Shown: piece after piece, positions 37,546-46,231 of the stretch | How the letters are laid out: each line of letters begins with the position of its first letter | How positions within the stretch are numbered: the stretch's first letter is position 1 | Origin: Nitrospira sp. | GTDB taxonomy: Bacteria > Nitrospirota > Nitrospiria > Nitrospirales > Nitrospiraceae | DNA length: 64,000 nucleotides | Assembly (NCBI GenBank): GCA_019636945.1 | Contig: JAHBWO010000003.1 | Span: 1 to 64,000 of the forward strand | Direction of reading: 5' to 3' | The notes under the pieces: model-generated | Databases searched by the model: none | Seen by the model: only the letters and a program-made list of their open reading frames with translations | What the model was told of the DNA's origin: nothing | Made by a program: the position numbers and the translations under genes

Positions 37546-38694
37546 ATGGCAAAGAAGCGAACATACCAAGGCAAGGTTCCCCTACATGATAACTACGGAC
37601 CGGAGGCCAAGTTTGCGGTCGAAGCGGAGGCGCTGCTGCCGACCACGAAATATGAAGAGGAAGTCGCCCGGGGACTAGAGCTGGGCTTGCCCGGCGCTGA
37701 GTCCATTAAAGATCGTCGCATTCCTACATTCAGCCGCGGAGAACAGCCGCACTTCGCCGGCATCAATACCTTCACCAAAGCGCCCTATGTCGAGGATGTC
37801 CGCAAGTGCGGGGACTACGATGTCGCCATCATCGGGGCACCGTTCGATGGCGGGACCACCTATCGAGCAGGCACTCGATTCGGCCCTCAAGGCATCCGCA
37901 AGATTTCCGCGTTGTACGGCACCTATAGCTTTGAACTGGGTGTGGATCTTCGAGAGTCGATCTCCATGTGCGATCTGGGCGACATCTTTACCATTCCCGG
38001 CAACATCGAAAAGACCTTTGATCAAGTCAGCAAGGGCGTGGGCCATGTTTATGCCAGCGGGGCCTTCCCTGTCGTGCTGGGGGGAGACCATTCTCTTGGA
38101 TTTGCGACCGTGCGAGGGGTGGCTCAGAATATGAACGGCAAGAAACTCGGCATCCTGCACTTTGACCGTCATGTCGACACGCAGGAGACTGATCTCGACG
38201 AACGTATGCACACCACACCCTGGTTTCATGCGACGAACATTCCTAACGTCCCGGCGAAGAACCTCGTCCAGATCGGCATCGGCGGCTGGCAAGCGCCCAG
38301 ACCCGGCGTGAAGTCCGGTCGTGAACGCCAAACAAGTATTATGACCGTGACTGACTGTGTGGAGATGGGCATCGAGAATGCCGCAAAACAGGCCCTCGAA
38401 GTGGCGTTTAACGGGGTAGATGCCGTGTGGTTGAGCTTCGATGTAGATTGCTTAGACGCAGCCTTCGTGCCAGGCACCGGCTGGCCTGAGCCTGGAGGCT
38501 TTCTCCCCCGTGAAGTGTTGAAGTTTCTGCAGATCATCGCCGACACGAAACCACTGGTGGGGATGGAAATCGTGGAATGTTCGCCACCCTACGATGCAGC
38601 GGAGATCACAAGCCTGATGGCCACCAGGGTGATCTGCGATGTGCTGGCCTGCCAGGTGCGATCAGGACATCTGGCCAACCGGAAGAAACGTTAA
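37546..38694 (+). CDS. gdmH: Guanidine hydrolase (ureohydrolase family)
   Basis: A 382-residue arginase/agmatinase-fold enzyme, probably splitting guanidine into urea and ammonium. The long N-terminal extension (about 1-90) is typical of guanidine hydrolases and absent from agmatinase. Metal-site motifs are GGDHSLGFAT, HFDRHVDTQE (replacing the DAHxD of agmatinases) and SFDVDCLDAAF. The ATG at 37546 follows AAAAAAGGAG. Known GdmH enzymes need nickel, but no hypA/hypB chaperone is within the window. The riboswitch and permease directly upstream support the substrate. An agmatinase remains possible by fold alone. Confidence 0.88.
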   Translation: MAKKRTYQGKVPLHDNYGPEAKFAVEAEALLPTTKYEEEVARGLELGLPGAESIKDRRIPTFSRGEQPHFAGINTFTKAPYVEDVRKCGDYDVAIIGAPFDGGTTYRAGTRFGPQGIRKISALYGTYSFELGVDLRESISMCDLGDIFTIPGNIEKTFDQVSKGVGHVYASGAFPVVLGGDHSLGFATVRGVAQNMNGKKLGILHFDRHVDTQETDLDERMHTTPWFHATNIPNVPAKNLVQIGIGGWQAPRPGVKSGRERQTSIMTVTDCVEMGIENAAKQALEVAFNGVDAVWLSFDVDCLDAAFVPGTGWPEPGGFLPREVLKFLQIIADTKPLVGMEIVECSPPYDAAEITSLMATRVICDVLACQVRSGHLANRKKR

Positions 38695-39123
38695 GCGGCA
38701 TCGATCTCAGGAAAACCAAGATACAGATTGAAGGATTTGCTCGCATGTCTTGTGAGTGTTGTCTTTTCACGGGGGCCACTGCCGGCGCATGTCACACTCG
38801 TCGGCATGGTCCGCCGGGCGCGCCGTTGCCCGTAGAGCCAGGTGAAGGGTTCGTGCAGGAGCGCATCACTCGTCAGGTGGGTCATGAAACTCGTAATCTC
38901 CTGACTACATGATGGCCGATGATCCGGCTAGGCGCGAGCGCCGAGTCACTCATCTACGCAGAACACCACTGTTGAGGCGTGGAGCTCCACCTCAGCTATC
39001 AGGTCAGGAGAAACTCAAACTATTTTTCATGGGGCCATCTCTGCTAGAATGACACCTGATATATAGTTGGTTTTGTCGACGATTTCATCCGAGAGCACGC
39101 TCAAAAAAAGGAGTACGACCGAT
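38695..39123. other. Region downstream of gdmH
   Basis: 429 bases before the next secure gene. It contains only the small frame at 38745. No terminator was seen after gdmH. The ribosome site of the next gene (AAAAAAAGGAG) is at its right edge. Confidence 0.5.
38745..38912 (+). CDS. Possible Cys-rich microprotein downstream of gdmH
   Basis: A 55-residue frame starting MSCECCLFTGATAGACH, with four cysteines in the first 16 residues and a His-containing segment (ACHTRRHG). A GAAGGA stretch lies about 10 bases upstream. Its position 50 bases after gdmH and its Cys/His content could fit a small metal-binding protein, for example in nickel supply. Nothing else supports it, and I do not recognise the family; it may be chance. 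Confidence 0.3.
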   Translation: MSCECCLFTGATAGACHTRRHGPPGAPLPVEPGEGFVQERITRQVGHETRNLLTT

Positions 39124-39405
39124 ATGGCAGAGGTGGCATGTGTGACATGTGGTCAAACTGGTGAAGCCATCACCGCTCCCCTGTTTCTCGGCAAGCTTGA
39201 GGCGGAAGTGAAAAGTAAAGTCTGCCTCGGCTGCTGGAAAAAGTGGGAAGGTATGCGCGTGATGGTGATCAACGAATATCAGGTGAATCTCGGCGATGAG
39301 AGCGGCCGTGAGCTCGTGCGCAAACAGATGAAGGCGTTTCTGAAGATCGGTGAGGCGGTTGATTCGTCAAAAGTTGCGGAGAACTATCGGCCAACCGGTG
39401 GCTGA
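39124..39405 (+). CDS. YggX-like Fe(II)-trafficking family protein with two CxxC motifs
   Basis: A 93-residue protein. The core KVCLGCWKKWEGMRVMVINEYQV and VRKQMKAFL resembles the YggX iron-trafficking family (the W..W...MLINEYRLN pattern). Unlike standard YggX, there are two CxxC pairs, in MAEVACVTCG and VCLGCW, which could form a zinc or iron site. ATG 39124 is chosen because AAGGAG lies about 10 bases upstream. It lies alone before the DUF151 pair. The resemblance is by motif and is not certain. Confidence 0.65.
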   Translation: MAEVACVTCGQTGEAITAPLFLGKLEAEVKSKVCLGCWKKWEGMRVMVINEYQVNLGDESGRELVRKQMKAFLKIGEAVDSSKVAENYRPTGG

Positions 39406-39549
39406 CCGTCGCAGTTTATCTTGAGTGTTGTAGGGACCAGACTCAACTTTTCTCCTGCGTTGTCGCCGACTTCGTTGACATGGCCAATCTGAAAGTGGTA
39501 CGGTGCAGCGTTATGTGCTTTGTGCCCGTGAGAACGATTAGGGATACAG

Positions 39550-40005
39550 ATGATTACGCAGATGCAGGTCAAAGGGTTGATGTTCGACCCCTACAACAAT
39601 GCGTATATCGTCATTTTGCGGGACGACGATCAGGTTGAGATGCTCCCTATTTGGGTCGGCAAAGCGGAAGCCAGTTCGATCAGTCTGGCGCTGGAAAAAG
39701 TGGCTCCTCCTCGTCCCATGACGCATGACTTTATGAAATCCTATTTGGATGCGTTTGATGCCAAAGTGATCAGCGTGGTCATCACCGATTTGAGCGAGAA
39801 TACCTACTTTGCCAAGATTCATCTGATGTACGGTGATTCTGAGTATGCCGTAGATTCGCGTCCGAGTGATGCCATTGCGCTGGCGTTACGCACCCAGGCT
39901 CCGATTTTTGCCAGTGAGTCGGTGATTCGCAAGCAAAGCTCCGAAGAGCTTGGTCAGTGGTTGGAAAACCTGAAGCCGGAAGACTTTGGCAAGCTCGATT
40001 CCTAA
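39550..40005 (+). CDS. Bifunctional nuclease family protein (DUF151), copy 1
   Basis: A 151-residue protein of the BFN/DUF151 family. It has MITQMQVKGLMFDPYNNAYIVIL, LPIWVGKAEASSI, RPMTHDFMKSYL and the best-known motif VDSRPSDAIALALRTQAPIF. Family members have been reported with DNase/RNase activity; the physiological role is unclear. A very similar second copy follows 16 bases downstream, so the two are co-transcribed and lie before the ribosomal proteins L13 and S9. Confidence 0.88.
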   Translation: MITQMQVKGLMFDPYNNAYIVILRDDDQVEMLPIWVGKAEASSISLALEKVAPPRPMTHDFMKSYLDAFDAKVISVVITDLSENTYFAKIHLMYGDSEYAVDSRPSDAIALALRTQAPIFASESVIRKQSSEELGQWLENLKPEDFGKLDS

Positions 40006-40021
40006 GCGAGGTTGATCTGAT

Positions 40022-40510
40022 ATGGACGGTGGCTCACCACAAGACTCCGGACCCTTGATCCAGCTTCTGGTTGATCGTGTGGTCGAGGACCCTGCGACGG
40101 ATACGAGGATTGTGGTGCTGGCTCGAAAAGACGGTGACCTCGAACACTTCATGGTGTGGGTCGGTGCGTCCGAAGGGGAAGCGATCAAGCGAGCCTTGGA
40201 TACGTCGCTCACTGCACGACCAATGAGCCATGATCTCATCAAGAGTTGCGGCGAGCATCTTGGGATTACCACCGAACGTGTGGTTCTGACCGACGTGAAG
40301 AGCAGTACATACTATGCAACGGTCTTCCTTGAAAACAAAGGAGTGACCCGTACCCTTGATGCACGTCCCAGCGATGCGATTGCCTTGGCCCTTCGCTGTC
40401 AGGCTCCCATCTATGTCACGCAGGATGTATGGCAACGGCGAAGCGGGCAACAGTTGGACGCATGGCTGTCGAAGTTGGAAACGAAGAATATCGGTGCACA
40501 GGAAGTCTAA
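40022..40510 (+). CDS. Bifunctional nuclease family protein (DUF151), copy 2
   Basis: A 162-residue paralogue of the previous gene. It keeps the RPMSHDLIKSCGEHLG and LDARPSDAIALALRCQAPIY motifs, but the middle is diverged (KSSTYYATVFLENKGV). The pair probably arose by tandem duplication; differing interior sequence suggests different partners. ATG 40022 follows AGCGAGGTTGAT. Confidence 0.88.
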   Translation: MDGGSPQDSGPLIQLLVDRVVEDPATDTRIVVLARKDGDLEHFMVWVGASEGEAIKRALDTSLTARPMSHDLIKSCGEHLGITTERVVLTDVKSSTYYATVFLENKGVTRTLDARPSDAIALALRCQAPIYVTQDVWQRRSGQQLDAWLSKLETKNIGAQEV

Positions 40511-40556
40511 GTCCTTTAACGTCGGCTGAAAAGAGCCGCAGTGGAGAAAGAAGAAG

Positions 40557-40988
40557 ATGATGACGACGTACTTTGAGAATCCGATTCATGTGAAAGAAAC
40601 CTGGCATTTGGTAGATGCCGACGGGAAGACCTTGGGGCGCTTGGCTGCCAGAGTTGCGGGTGTGTTACGAGGGAAGCACCGTCCGACCTTCACCCCAAAC
40701 GTCGATATCGGCGACCATGTGGTCATTGTGAATGCGGAAAAGATTCAATTGACCGGCGGGAAGTTGGACAAGAAGCTCTACCATCGTCACACCGGATATC
40801 CCGGTGGTTTAAAAACCGCTTCAGCCAAACATGTCTTCCAAAAGGATCCGGCGCAGCTCTTGATCACGGCGATTGAAGGGATGCTTCCGAAGACACCACT
40901 CGGCAATGGTATGGCCAAGAAGCTTCGTGTCTACGCGGGGCCGAATCATCCCCATCAGGCACAACGACCGCAACCGATTTCACTCTAA
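40557..40988 (+). CDS. rplM: 50S ribosomal protein L13
   Basis: A 143-residue large-subunit protein. Visible signatures are WHLVDADGKTLGRLAARVA, LRGKHRPTFTPNVDIGDHV and HRHTGYPGGLK, with the C-terminal MLPKTPLGNGMAKKLRVYAG. Two ATGs (40557, 40560) are usable, with GTGGAG upstream. A small CGGCT-GAAAAG-AGCCG hairpin (40523-40538) precedes it and may be a leader element. It is followed by rpsI in the near-universal L13-S9 order. Confidence 0.97.
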   Translation: MMTTYFENPIHVKETWHLVDADGKTLGRLAARVAGVLRGKHRPTFTPNVDIGDHVVIVNAEKIQLTGGKLDKKLYHRHTGYPGGLKTASAKHVFQKDPAQLLITAIEGMLPKTPLGNGMAKKLRVYAGPNHPHQAQRPQPISL

Positions 40989-41024
40989 CGAGTTCATGAC
41001 CGCAACGAGAAGGAGATCAGTCGC

Positions 41025-41417
41025 ATGGCAGTAGTGACACAGTATGCAACGGGACGGAGGAAGTGTGCGGTGGCGCGAGCCTGGGTGACAGGGACCGCAG
41101 GCGACATTACCGTGAATGAGAAGCCGTTGGAGCAGGCGTTTCCTCGGTTAACTCTTCGACAGATCATTCAGCTCCCGCTCGAAATGGCAGGCCTGATGGG
41201 CAAGTATTCGATCAGCGCGACCGTCTACGGCGGTGGTCCGACGGGACAAGCGGGTGCGTTGCGCCATGCGATCGCACGGGCGCTCGTGGCCATGACACCG
41301 TCGACCCGCGGCCCTTTGAAAAAGGAAGGACTGCTCACCCGTGACTCACGCGTGAAGGAACGAAAAAAATACGGACAAAAGGGCGCACGCAAGCGATTCC
41401 AGTACTCCAAGCGCTAG
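41025..41417 (+). CDS. rpsI: 30S ribosomal protein S9
   Basis: A 130-residue small-subunit protein. TGRRKCAVARAWV at the start, AVYGGGPTGQ-type loop (TVYGGGPTGQAGALRHAIARAL) and the basic C terminus KKYGQKGARKRFQYSKR, which reaches the P site of the ribosome. AGAAGGAGAT precedes the ATG. An intrinsic terminator follows 20 bases after the stop, so L13 and S9 form a complete operon. Confidence 0.97.
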   Translation: MAVVTQYATGRRKCAVARAWVTGTAGDITVNEKPLEQAFPRLTLRQIIQLPLEMAGLMGKYSISATVYGGGPTGQAGALRHAIARALVAMTPSTRGPLKKEGLLTRDSRVKERKKYGQKGARKRFQYSKR

Positions 41418-41439
41418 ACGCAGGAGGCACCGATACCAA

Positions 41440-41470
41440 AAAGGGAAGGCCTCGTGCCTTCCCTTTTTTA
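41440..41470 (+). terminator. Intrinsic terminator of rplM-rpsI
   Basis: AAAGGGAAGGC-CTCGT-GCCTTCCCTTT followed by TTTA. A perfect 11-base-pair stem with a T-run, placed 23 bases after the rpsI stop. Confidence 0.93.
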
Positions 41471-41526
41471 TGTGGTCGATCTGGACTCTCCGTCAATAGA
41501 ATGTTGTTGAGATTCGGGGTTCATTG

Positions 41527-42579
41527 ATGGGAAAGAAGTTTCGAGTTGCCATTGCGGGAGCAAGTGGATACGCCGGTGCGGAATTGGTGCGTCTGGCTTC
41601 TGCTCACCCCCATTTCACAATCACTGCAGTGACCTCTGAGAAGTCTGCGGGGCAAGCGGTAGCGTCCGTGTTCCCCAGTCTCAAAGGGATTGTGGATCAC
41701 CGGTTTGAAGCCCTGGCACCGGAAGCCTTGGCAGAGCGGGCTGATGCGGTTTTTCTTGCTCTTCCGCATACCAAGTCTCAGGATCCGGTTGCCATTTGCA
41801 TCAAGGCCGGTAAGTTTGTCGTGGATCTCAGTGCGGATTATCGTTTGAAGGATGTGGGTACGTATGAGCGATGGTATCAGACCACGCATACCCACCCACA
41901 GCTCCTCAAGGACGCGGTCTACGGTCTCCCGGAACTCCACCGGCGCGCCATTGCACAGGCGAAACTCGTCGCGTCTCCCGGTTGTTATCCCACGGCAGCC
42001 ATTCTTCAATTGGCGCCGCTCTTTGCCAAGAGGCTTGTGCAGCCGGAGACGATCGTCATTGACGCCAAATCCGGGGTATCGGGAGCGGGACGGAGTCCGG
42101 CCCTCCCCTATCATTTCCCTGAAGCGCACGAATCTCTGGAGCCCTACAAGATCGGACAACATCGTCATACGCCGGAGATTGAGCAGGAGCTTTCTGCGTT
42201 ACGGGACCAAGTCGGTCCGGTGACCGTAACATTCACGCCACACCTTGTCCCGATGAATCGAGGGATTTTGAGTACAGCCTATTGTCGGCTGACTCACGCG
42301 ATGCCCCTCGCGGACCTGCGAGACTTGTACCGAGAGTTTTATAAAAGCGAACGCTTTGTTCGGCTGTGCGACGAGATCGTACCGAATCCCCGCTACATCA
42401 AGGGGACAAACTACTGCGATGTCGGCGTATACGCGGATGCACGGGCTGGATGGGTCGTGACTGTGGCAGCCGTCGACAATCTTGTCAAAGGAGCCGCTGG
42501 TCAAGCCATTCAAGCAATGAATCTCATGTTGGGTCTGCCTGAGGAGACCGGCCTGACGGCCCCTGGTAGCTACCCATAA
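41527..42579 (+). CDS. argC: N-acetyl-gamma-glutamyl-phosphate reductase
   Basis: Arginine synthesis: NADPH reduction of N-acetylglutamyl phosphate to the semialdehyde. 350 residues. The NADP fold starts VAIAGASGYAGAELVRL. The catalytic Cys is in VASPGCYPTAAILQL, and PHLVPMNRGI and YCDVGVYAD follow, matching family blocks. ATG 41527 is preferred to the upstream TTG. The next gene, argJ, belongs to the same pathway and starts 56 bases later. Confidence 0.96.
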   Translation: MGKKFRVAIAGASGYAGAELVRLASAHPHFTITAVTSEKSAGQAVASVFPSLKGIVDHRFEALAPEALAERADAVFLALPHTKSQDPVAICIKAGKFVVDLSADYRLKDVGTYERWYQTTHTHPQLLKDAVYGLPELHRRAIAQAKLVASPGCYPTAAILQLAPLFAKRLVQPETIVIDAKSGVSGAGRSPALPYHFPEAHESLEPYKIGQHRHTPEIEQELSALRDQVGPVTVTFTPHLVPMNRGILSTAYCRLTHAMPLADLRDLYREFYKSERFVRLCDEIVPNPRYIKGTNYCDVGVYADARAGWVVTVAAVDNLVKGAAGQAIQAMNLMLGLPEETGLTAPGSYP

Positions 42580-42635
42580 GCTTATTCTCTTTCGCCATCT
42601 CAGCCCGACTGGTCACCCTCACGGAACCTCGTTGT

Positions 42636-43841
42636 ATGAGCACAAAACAGACAGGCATTACCGCCCCGCAAGGATTTCAGGCAGCCGGTATCCATTGTGG
42701 AATTAAGAAACCCGGACTCCTCGATCTTGCACTATGTGTCTCTGATGTGAGCGGACCGATTGCAGGAGTCTTTACGAAAAATCGTGTCGCCGCCGCTCCG
42801 GTCCTTCTCGATCGTCGCCATCTTCGGCATCGTTGCGGGCGTGCAATCCTCGTGAATAGTGGGAATGCCAACGCCTGCACGGGAGCCCAGGGGCTGGTAT
42901 CAGCTACGACGATGGCCAGGACGGTGGCTCAACAGCTCTCAATCCCTGTCCATCACGTTTTTGTAGGATCGACAGGCGTGATCGGACGCACACTTCCCAT
43001 TGACCGGATCACAACAGCGATTCCCGCATTGTTTTCGCGTCTTAGTGTCAAGGGTGGCGCTCAAGCTGCTCGGGCCATCATGACCACGGACTTGCGGCCC
43101 AAGACCGTCTCAGTGCAGGCAAGAATCGGCGGTCGCATGATCACGATCGGAGGGATGGCCAAGGGATCGGGCATGATCCATCCCGATATGGCCACGATGC
43201 TCGCATATTTTACGACCGATGCAGCAATCACCCCCCCTGCTCTGCAACAGGCCTTGAAGACTGCGGCCGACCAGTCATTCAACTGCATCACTGTGGATGG
43301 AGACACCAGCACGAATGATACCGTGTTGTGTTTGGCGAACGGTCTTGCAAGGAATCGGGTGATCGAACCACAGAGCCCTACCTCTCGAGAGTTTGAGCGC
43401 CTTCTGACCGAGGCTGCACAGACCTTGGCCTTACTCATCTGCCGCGACGGAGAAGGTGTGACCAAGATCGTCAAGGTGCAGGTTGAAGGGGCCAAGACCA
43501 TCGCTGCTGCGAAACGCGTTGCAGCCACCATTGCTACGTCCAATCTGGTGAAAACTGCGCTCTTTGGGGAAGATGCCAATTGGGGAAGAGTCATGGCGGC
43601 CATCGGACGATCAGGCGTTGCGATCAATCCGGCTAAGGTGACCGTCAGGTTCGACGACATCCAGATGGTCAATCAGGGTATTGGCCTGGGGCTCGACGCC
43701 GAGCGCAAGATCGCACAGGTCTTCAAGCGGAAAGAGTTTACCATTGCGGTCCATCTTGGCCTGGGTACGGCATGCGCCCATATGTGGACCACGGATCTTT
43801 CGTACGATTATGTGCGTATCAATGCAAGTTATCGATCCTAG
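42636..43841 (+). CDS. argJ: Glutamate N-acetyltransferase / amino-acid acetyltransferase
   Basis: Arginine synthesis by the cyclic acetyl route. A 401-residue precursor that cleaves itself into alpha and beta chains at the Thr of HPDMATMLAYF (about 188). Visible: ILVNSGNANACTG, GSTGVIGRTLP, GGMAKGSGMIHPDMATM and CITVDGDTSTNDT. Whether it also makes acetylglutamate from acetyl-CoA cannot be read. It is followed by the ribosomal leader at 43919. Confidence 0.96.
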   Translation: MSTKQTGITAPQGFQAAGIHCGIKKPGLLDLALCVSDVSGPIAGVFTKNRVAAAPVLLDRRHLRHRCGRAILVNSGNANACTGAQGLVSATTMARTVAQQLSIPVHHVFVGSTGVIGRTLPIDRITTAIPALFSRLSVKGGAQAARAIMTTDLRPKTVSVQARIGGRMITIGGMAKGSGMIHPDMATMLAYFTTDAAITPPALQQALKTAADQSFNCITVDGDTSTNDTVLCLANGLARNRVIEPQSPTSREFERLLTEAAQTLALLICRDGEGVTKIVKVQVEGAKTIAAAKRVAATIATSNLVKTALFGEDANWGRVMAAIGRSGVAINPAKVTVRFDDIQMVNQGIGLGLDAERKIAQVFKRKEFTIAVHLGLGTACAHMWTTDLSYDYVRINASYRS

Positions 43842-43918
43842 CCCGTGAAGACCGTTTGTCGCTTGAAACCTCGTTGTGACTATGGTAGCGTCGCCGATCG
43901 ATATCTGACAGGGGTCGC

Positions 43919-44023
43919 GTTCACAGAATGTGAACCGGCTGATTATTCAAATCAATAACAGCGCATTGTTCGCTGTGTGGCTTGAGAATAAGGGAAGCGA
44001 TTCCCTCACCCGTCTTACGGGTG
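43919..44023 (+). promoter_or_regulatory. Structured rpsB leader with four hairpins
   Basis: Four perfect stem-loops occur in a row: GTTCAC-agaat-GTGAAC (43919-43935), ACAGCG-cattgtt-CGCTGT (43958-43976), AGGGAA-GCGA-TTCCCT with a GNRA loop (43990-44006) and CACCCG-tctta-CGGGTG (44007-44023). They end 28 bases before the rpsB start. This fits an autoregulatory S2-binding leader; that such leaders exist upstream of rpsB in other bacteria is known, but homology here is not shown. Confidence 0.65.
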
Positions 44024-44051
44024 CTCTGCAAGCCTGGAGGAAGGTGACGGC

Positions 44052-44828
44052 ATGGGGGTAGTGGCAATCAAGGAATTGTTGGAAGCCGGTGTACATTTCG
44101 GACATCAGACCAATCGCTGGAATCCCAAGATGAAGAAGTTTCTCTTTGGTGAACGCAGCGGTATTTATATCATCGACTTACAACAGACCCTCACACGAAT
44201 GGAACAGGCCTATGCCTTCGTTAGAGATCTCGTTGCAGGCGGCGACTCCGTCCTCTTCGTCGGGACAAAACGGCAGGCCGCAGAAATCCTTGAAGAGGAA
44301 GCGAAACGGGCCAATATGTACTTCGTCAATCAGCGGTGGTTGGGAGGGATGTTGACCAATTTCCAGACCATTCGCCGCAGTATCGATAAAATGAAAAAAA
44401 TGGAAACGACCTTGCTCAACCCAAGCGAGCATGGTCTGAAAAAGAAAGAAATCCTTCTCATGCAGAAGGATATCGCCAAACTCCAAAAGTACTTATCCGG
44501 CATTAAGAATATGCGCAGTCTTCCAGGAGCCGTCTTTGTCCTCGATACGAGAATTGAAAAGATTGCTGTTCAAGAAGCGACGCGTCTTGATATTCCGGTC
44601 ATTGCGATTCTGGACAGCAACTGTGATCCAGATCACATTACCTATCCCATTCCGGGGAATGATGATGCGATCCGTTCCATCAAGTTGATCACGTCAAAAA
44701 TTGCCGATGCCTGCATTGAAGGCGCCCACGTGAAAGCACAGCGCGAGGAGGCGGAGTTCCAATCAACGCCTTCCTCCTCCGGAGAGAAGAAGCCGGTGGT
44801 GCGTTCTGAAGGCGTAGCGATATCATAA
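44052..44828 (+). CDS. rpsB: 30S ribosomal protein S2
   Basis: A 258-residue small-subunit protein. The pattern [22 protein letters not shown] is canonical, followed by [15 protein letters not shown], a Lys-rich middle and [22 protein letters not shown]. The last 25 residues are Glu and Ser-rich. The start ATG follows GGAGG, about 11 bases upstream. It heads the rpsB-tsf-pyrH-frr order, common in bacteria. Confidence 0.97.
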   Translation: MGVVAIKELLEAGVHFGHQTNRWNPKMKKFLFGERSGIYIIDLQQTLTRMEQAYAFVRDLVAGGDSVLFVGTKRQAAEILEEEAKRANMYFVNQRWLGGMLTNFQTIRRSIDKMKKMETTLLNPSEHGLKKKEILLMQKDIAKLQKYLSGIKNMRSLPGAVFVLDTRIEKIAVQEATRLDIPVIAILDSNCDPDHITYPIPGNDDAIRSIKLITSKIADACIEGAHVKAQREEAEFQSTPSSSGEKKPVVRSEGVAIS

Positions 44829-44893
44829 GCTCTCTTGCAGAGCGGTTCATCAATGCTTTTATTTTCAACGCCTACGTGAAGGAAGAATGAATC

Positions 44894-45490
44894 ATGGCAG
44901 GATCCAGCCAGTTCGTGAAGGAACTTCGTGAGAAAACCGGGGCCGGCATTCTTGATTGTCAGAAAGCCCTCACCGAGAACGATAATGATATCGAGAAAGC
45001 CATCGACTATTTGCGGCAAAAGGGTTTGGCGGCAGCCGCAAAGAAAGCCGGGCGAGAGACTAATCAAGGTCTCATTCATTCATACATCCATATGGGTGGA
45101 AAGATCGGCGTCTTGATCGAAGTCAACTGTGAAACAGATTTCGTGGCTCGCAATGAGGAGTTTAAGGCTTTTGTCAACGATCTGGCCCTGCAGATCGCTG
45201 CTGCGAAACCGAACTTCGTCAAGCGCGAAGATGTTCCCGCCGATATGGCTGAGAAAGAAAAAGTGATCTACGAGGGGCAAGCAAAAGAAATGGGCAAGCC
45301 TCCGGCCGCGTGGCCCAAAATCGTCGAAGGAAAGCTGGAAAAGTTCTATCAAGAAAATTGTTTGATGGAGCAGTCGTTCATCAAGGATCCGGCCGTAACC
45401 GTGAAGGATCTACTTGCGCAAAAGATTTCGAAGATCGGTGAAAATATGAACATTCGCCGATTCACTCGCTATCAGTTAGGCGAAGTATGA
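44894..45490 (+). CDS. tsf: Elongation factor Ts
   Basis: The guanine-nucleotide exchange factor of EF-Tu. It starts [23 protein letters not shown] (UBA-like domain), then [27 protein letters not shown]. At 198 residues it is the short form with one core subdomain, as in cyanobacteria and Thermus; the family in Escherichia is about 280. The stop overlaps the pyrH start (ATGA), so the next gene is translated with it. Confidence 0.96.
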   Translation: MAGSSQFVKELREKTGAGILDCQKALTENDNDIEKAIDYLRQKGLAAAAKKAGRETNQGLIHSYIHMGGKIGVLIEVNCETDFVARNEEFKAFVNDLALQIAAAKPNFVKREDVPADMAEKEKVIYEGQAKEMGKPPAAWPKIVEGKLEKFYQENCLMEQSFIKDPAVTVKDLLAQKISKIGENMNIRRFTRYQLGEV

Positions 45491-46212
45491 GCTCTGCCAA
45501 GTACCGACGCCTCCTTCTGAAAGTCAGCGGGGAGATGTTGGCTGGTGAGCAAGGGTACGGTATCCAACCCTCGATTCTGGAAACACTTGCAGCAGAGATC
45601 GCCTCGGTCGTGGCCCTTGAAGTTCAGGTGGCTCTTGTCATAGGAGGCGGCAATATTTTTCGAGGGATCGCCGCAAGTGCGGCCGGTATGGAGCGGGCAT
45701 CCGCCGATTATATGGGGATGCTGGCGACCGTGCTCAATGCCTTGGCGTTTCAAAATGCATTGGAACGCATTGGAATCATTACCCGAGTTCAATCTGCCAT
45801 TGAAATGCGCCAACTGGCGGAAGGCTACATTCGGCGGCGGGCTATCCGCCACCTCGAAAAGAACCGAGTGGTTATTTTTGCCGGTGGCACCGGAAATCCC
45901 TACTTCTCAACGGATACGGCAGCTGTTCTTCGAGCCATGGAAATCAGTGCGCAGGTCATCATGAAGGGCACTAAAGTTGACGGGATTTATGACGCAGATC
46001 CGGTCAGTCATCCCACGGCAAAGAAGTATGATCAGATTTCCTTTCTCTCTATTTTGAATCAGAATCTCAAAGTGATGGATTCGACGGCCATCAGTCTGTG
46101 TATGGATAATAAACTGCCGCTCACCGTCTTCAACCTCAAGGTACCCGGTAACTTCAAACGAGTGGCTTTGGGTGAGCCGATCGGGACCTCTGTTACGATC
46201 GGTAACCGCTGA
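45487..46212 (+). CDS. pyrH: UMP kinase
   Basis: Phosphorylates UMP to UDP; amino acid kinase fold, hexameric. 241 residues with [15 protein letters not shown] at the start, [23 protein letters not shown] and the [17 protein letters not shown] phosphate loop. VDGIYDADP and [15 protein letters not shown] are also canonical. It overlaps tsf by four bases and precedes frr by 19 bases. Confidence 0.97.
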   Translation: MSSAKYRRLLLKVSGEMLAGEQGYGIQPSILETLAAEIASVVALEVQVALVIGGGNIFRGIAASAAGMERASADYMGMLATVLNALAFQNALERIGIITRVQSAIEMRQLAEGYIRRRAIRHLEKNRVVIFAGGTGNPYFSTDTAAVLRAMEISAQVIMKGTKVDGIYDADPVSHPTAKKYDQISFLSILNQNLKVMDSTAISLCMDNKLPLTVFNLKVPGNFKRVALGEPIGTSVTIGNR

Positions 46213-46231
46213 TCCCATTACGAGGTGTATC

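Noticed and set aside
37675-38331. 218-codon frame antisense to gdmH
   Set aside because: Shadow of the hydrolase; no domain and no ribosome site.
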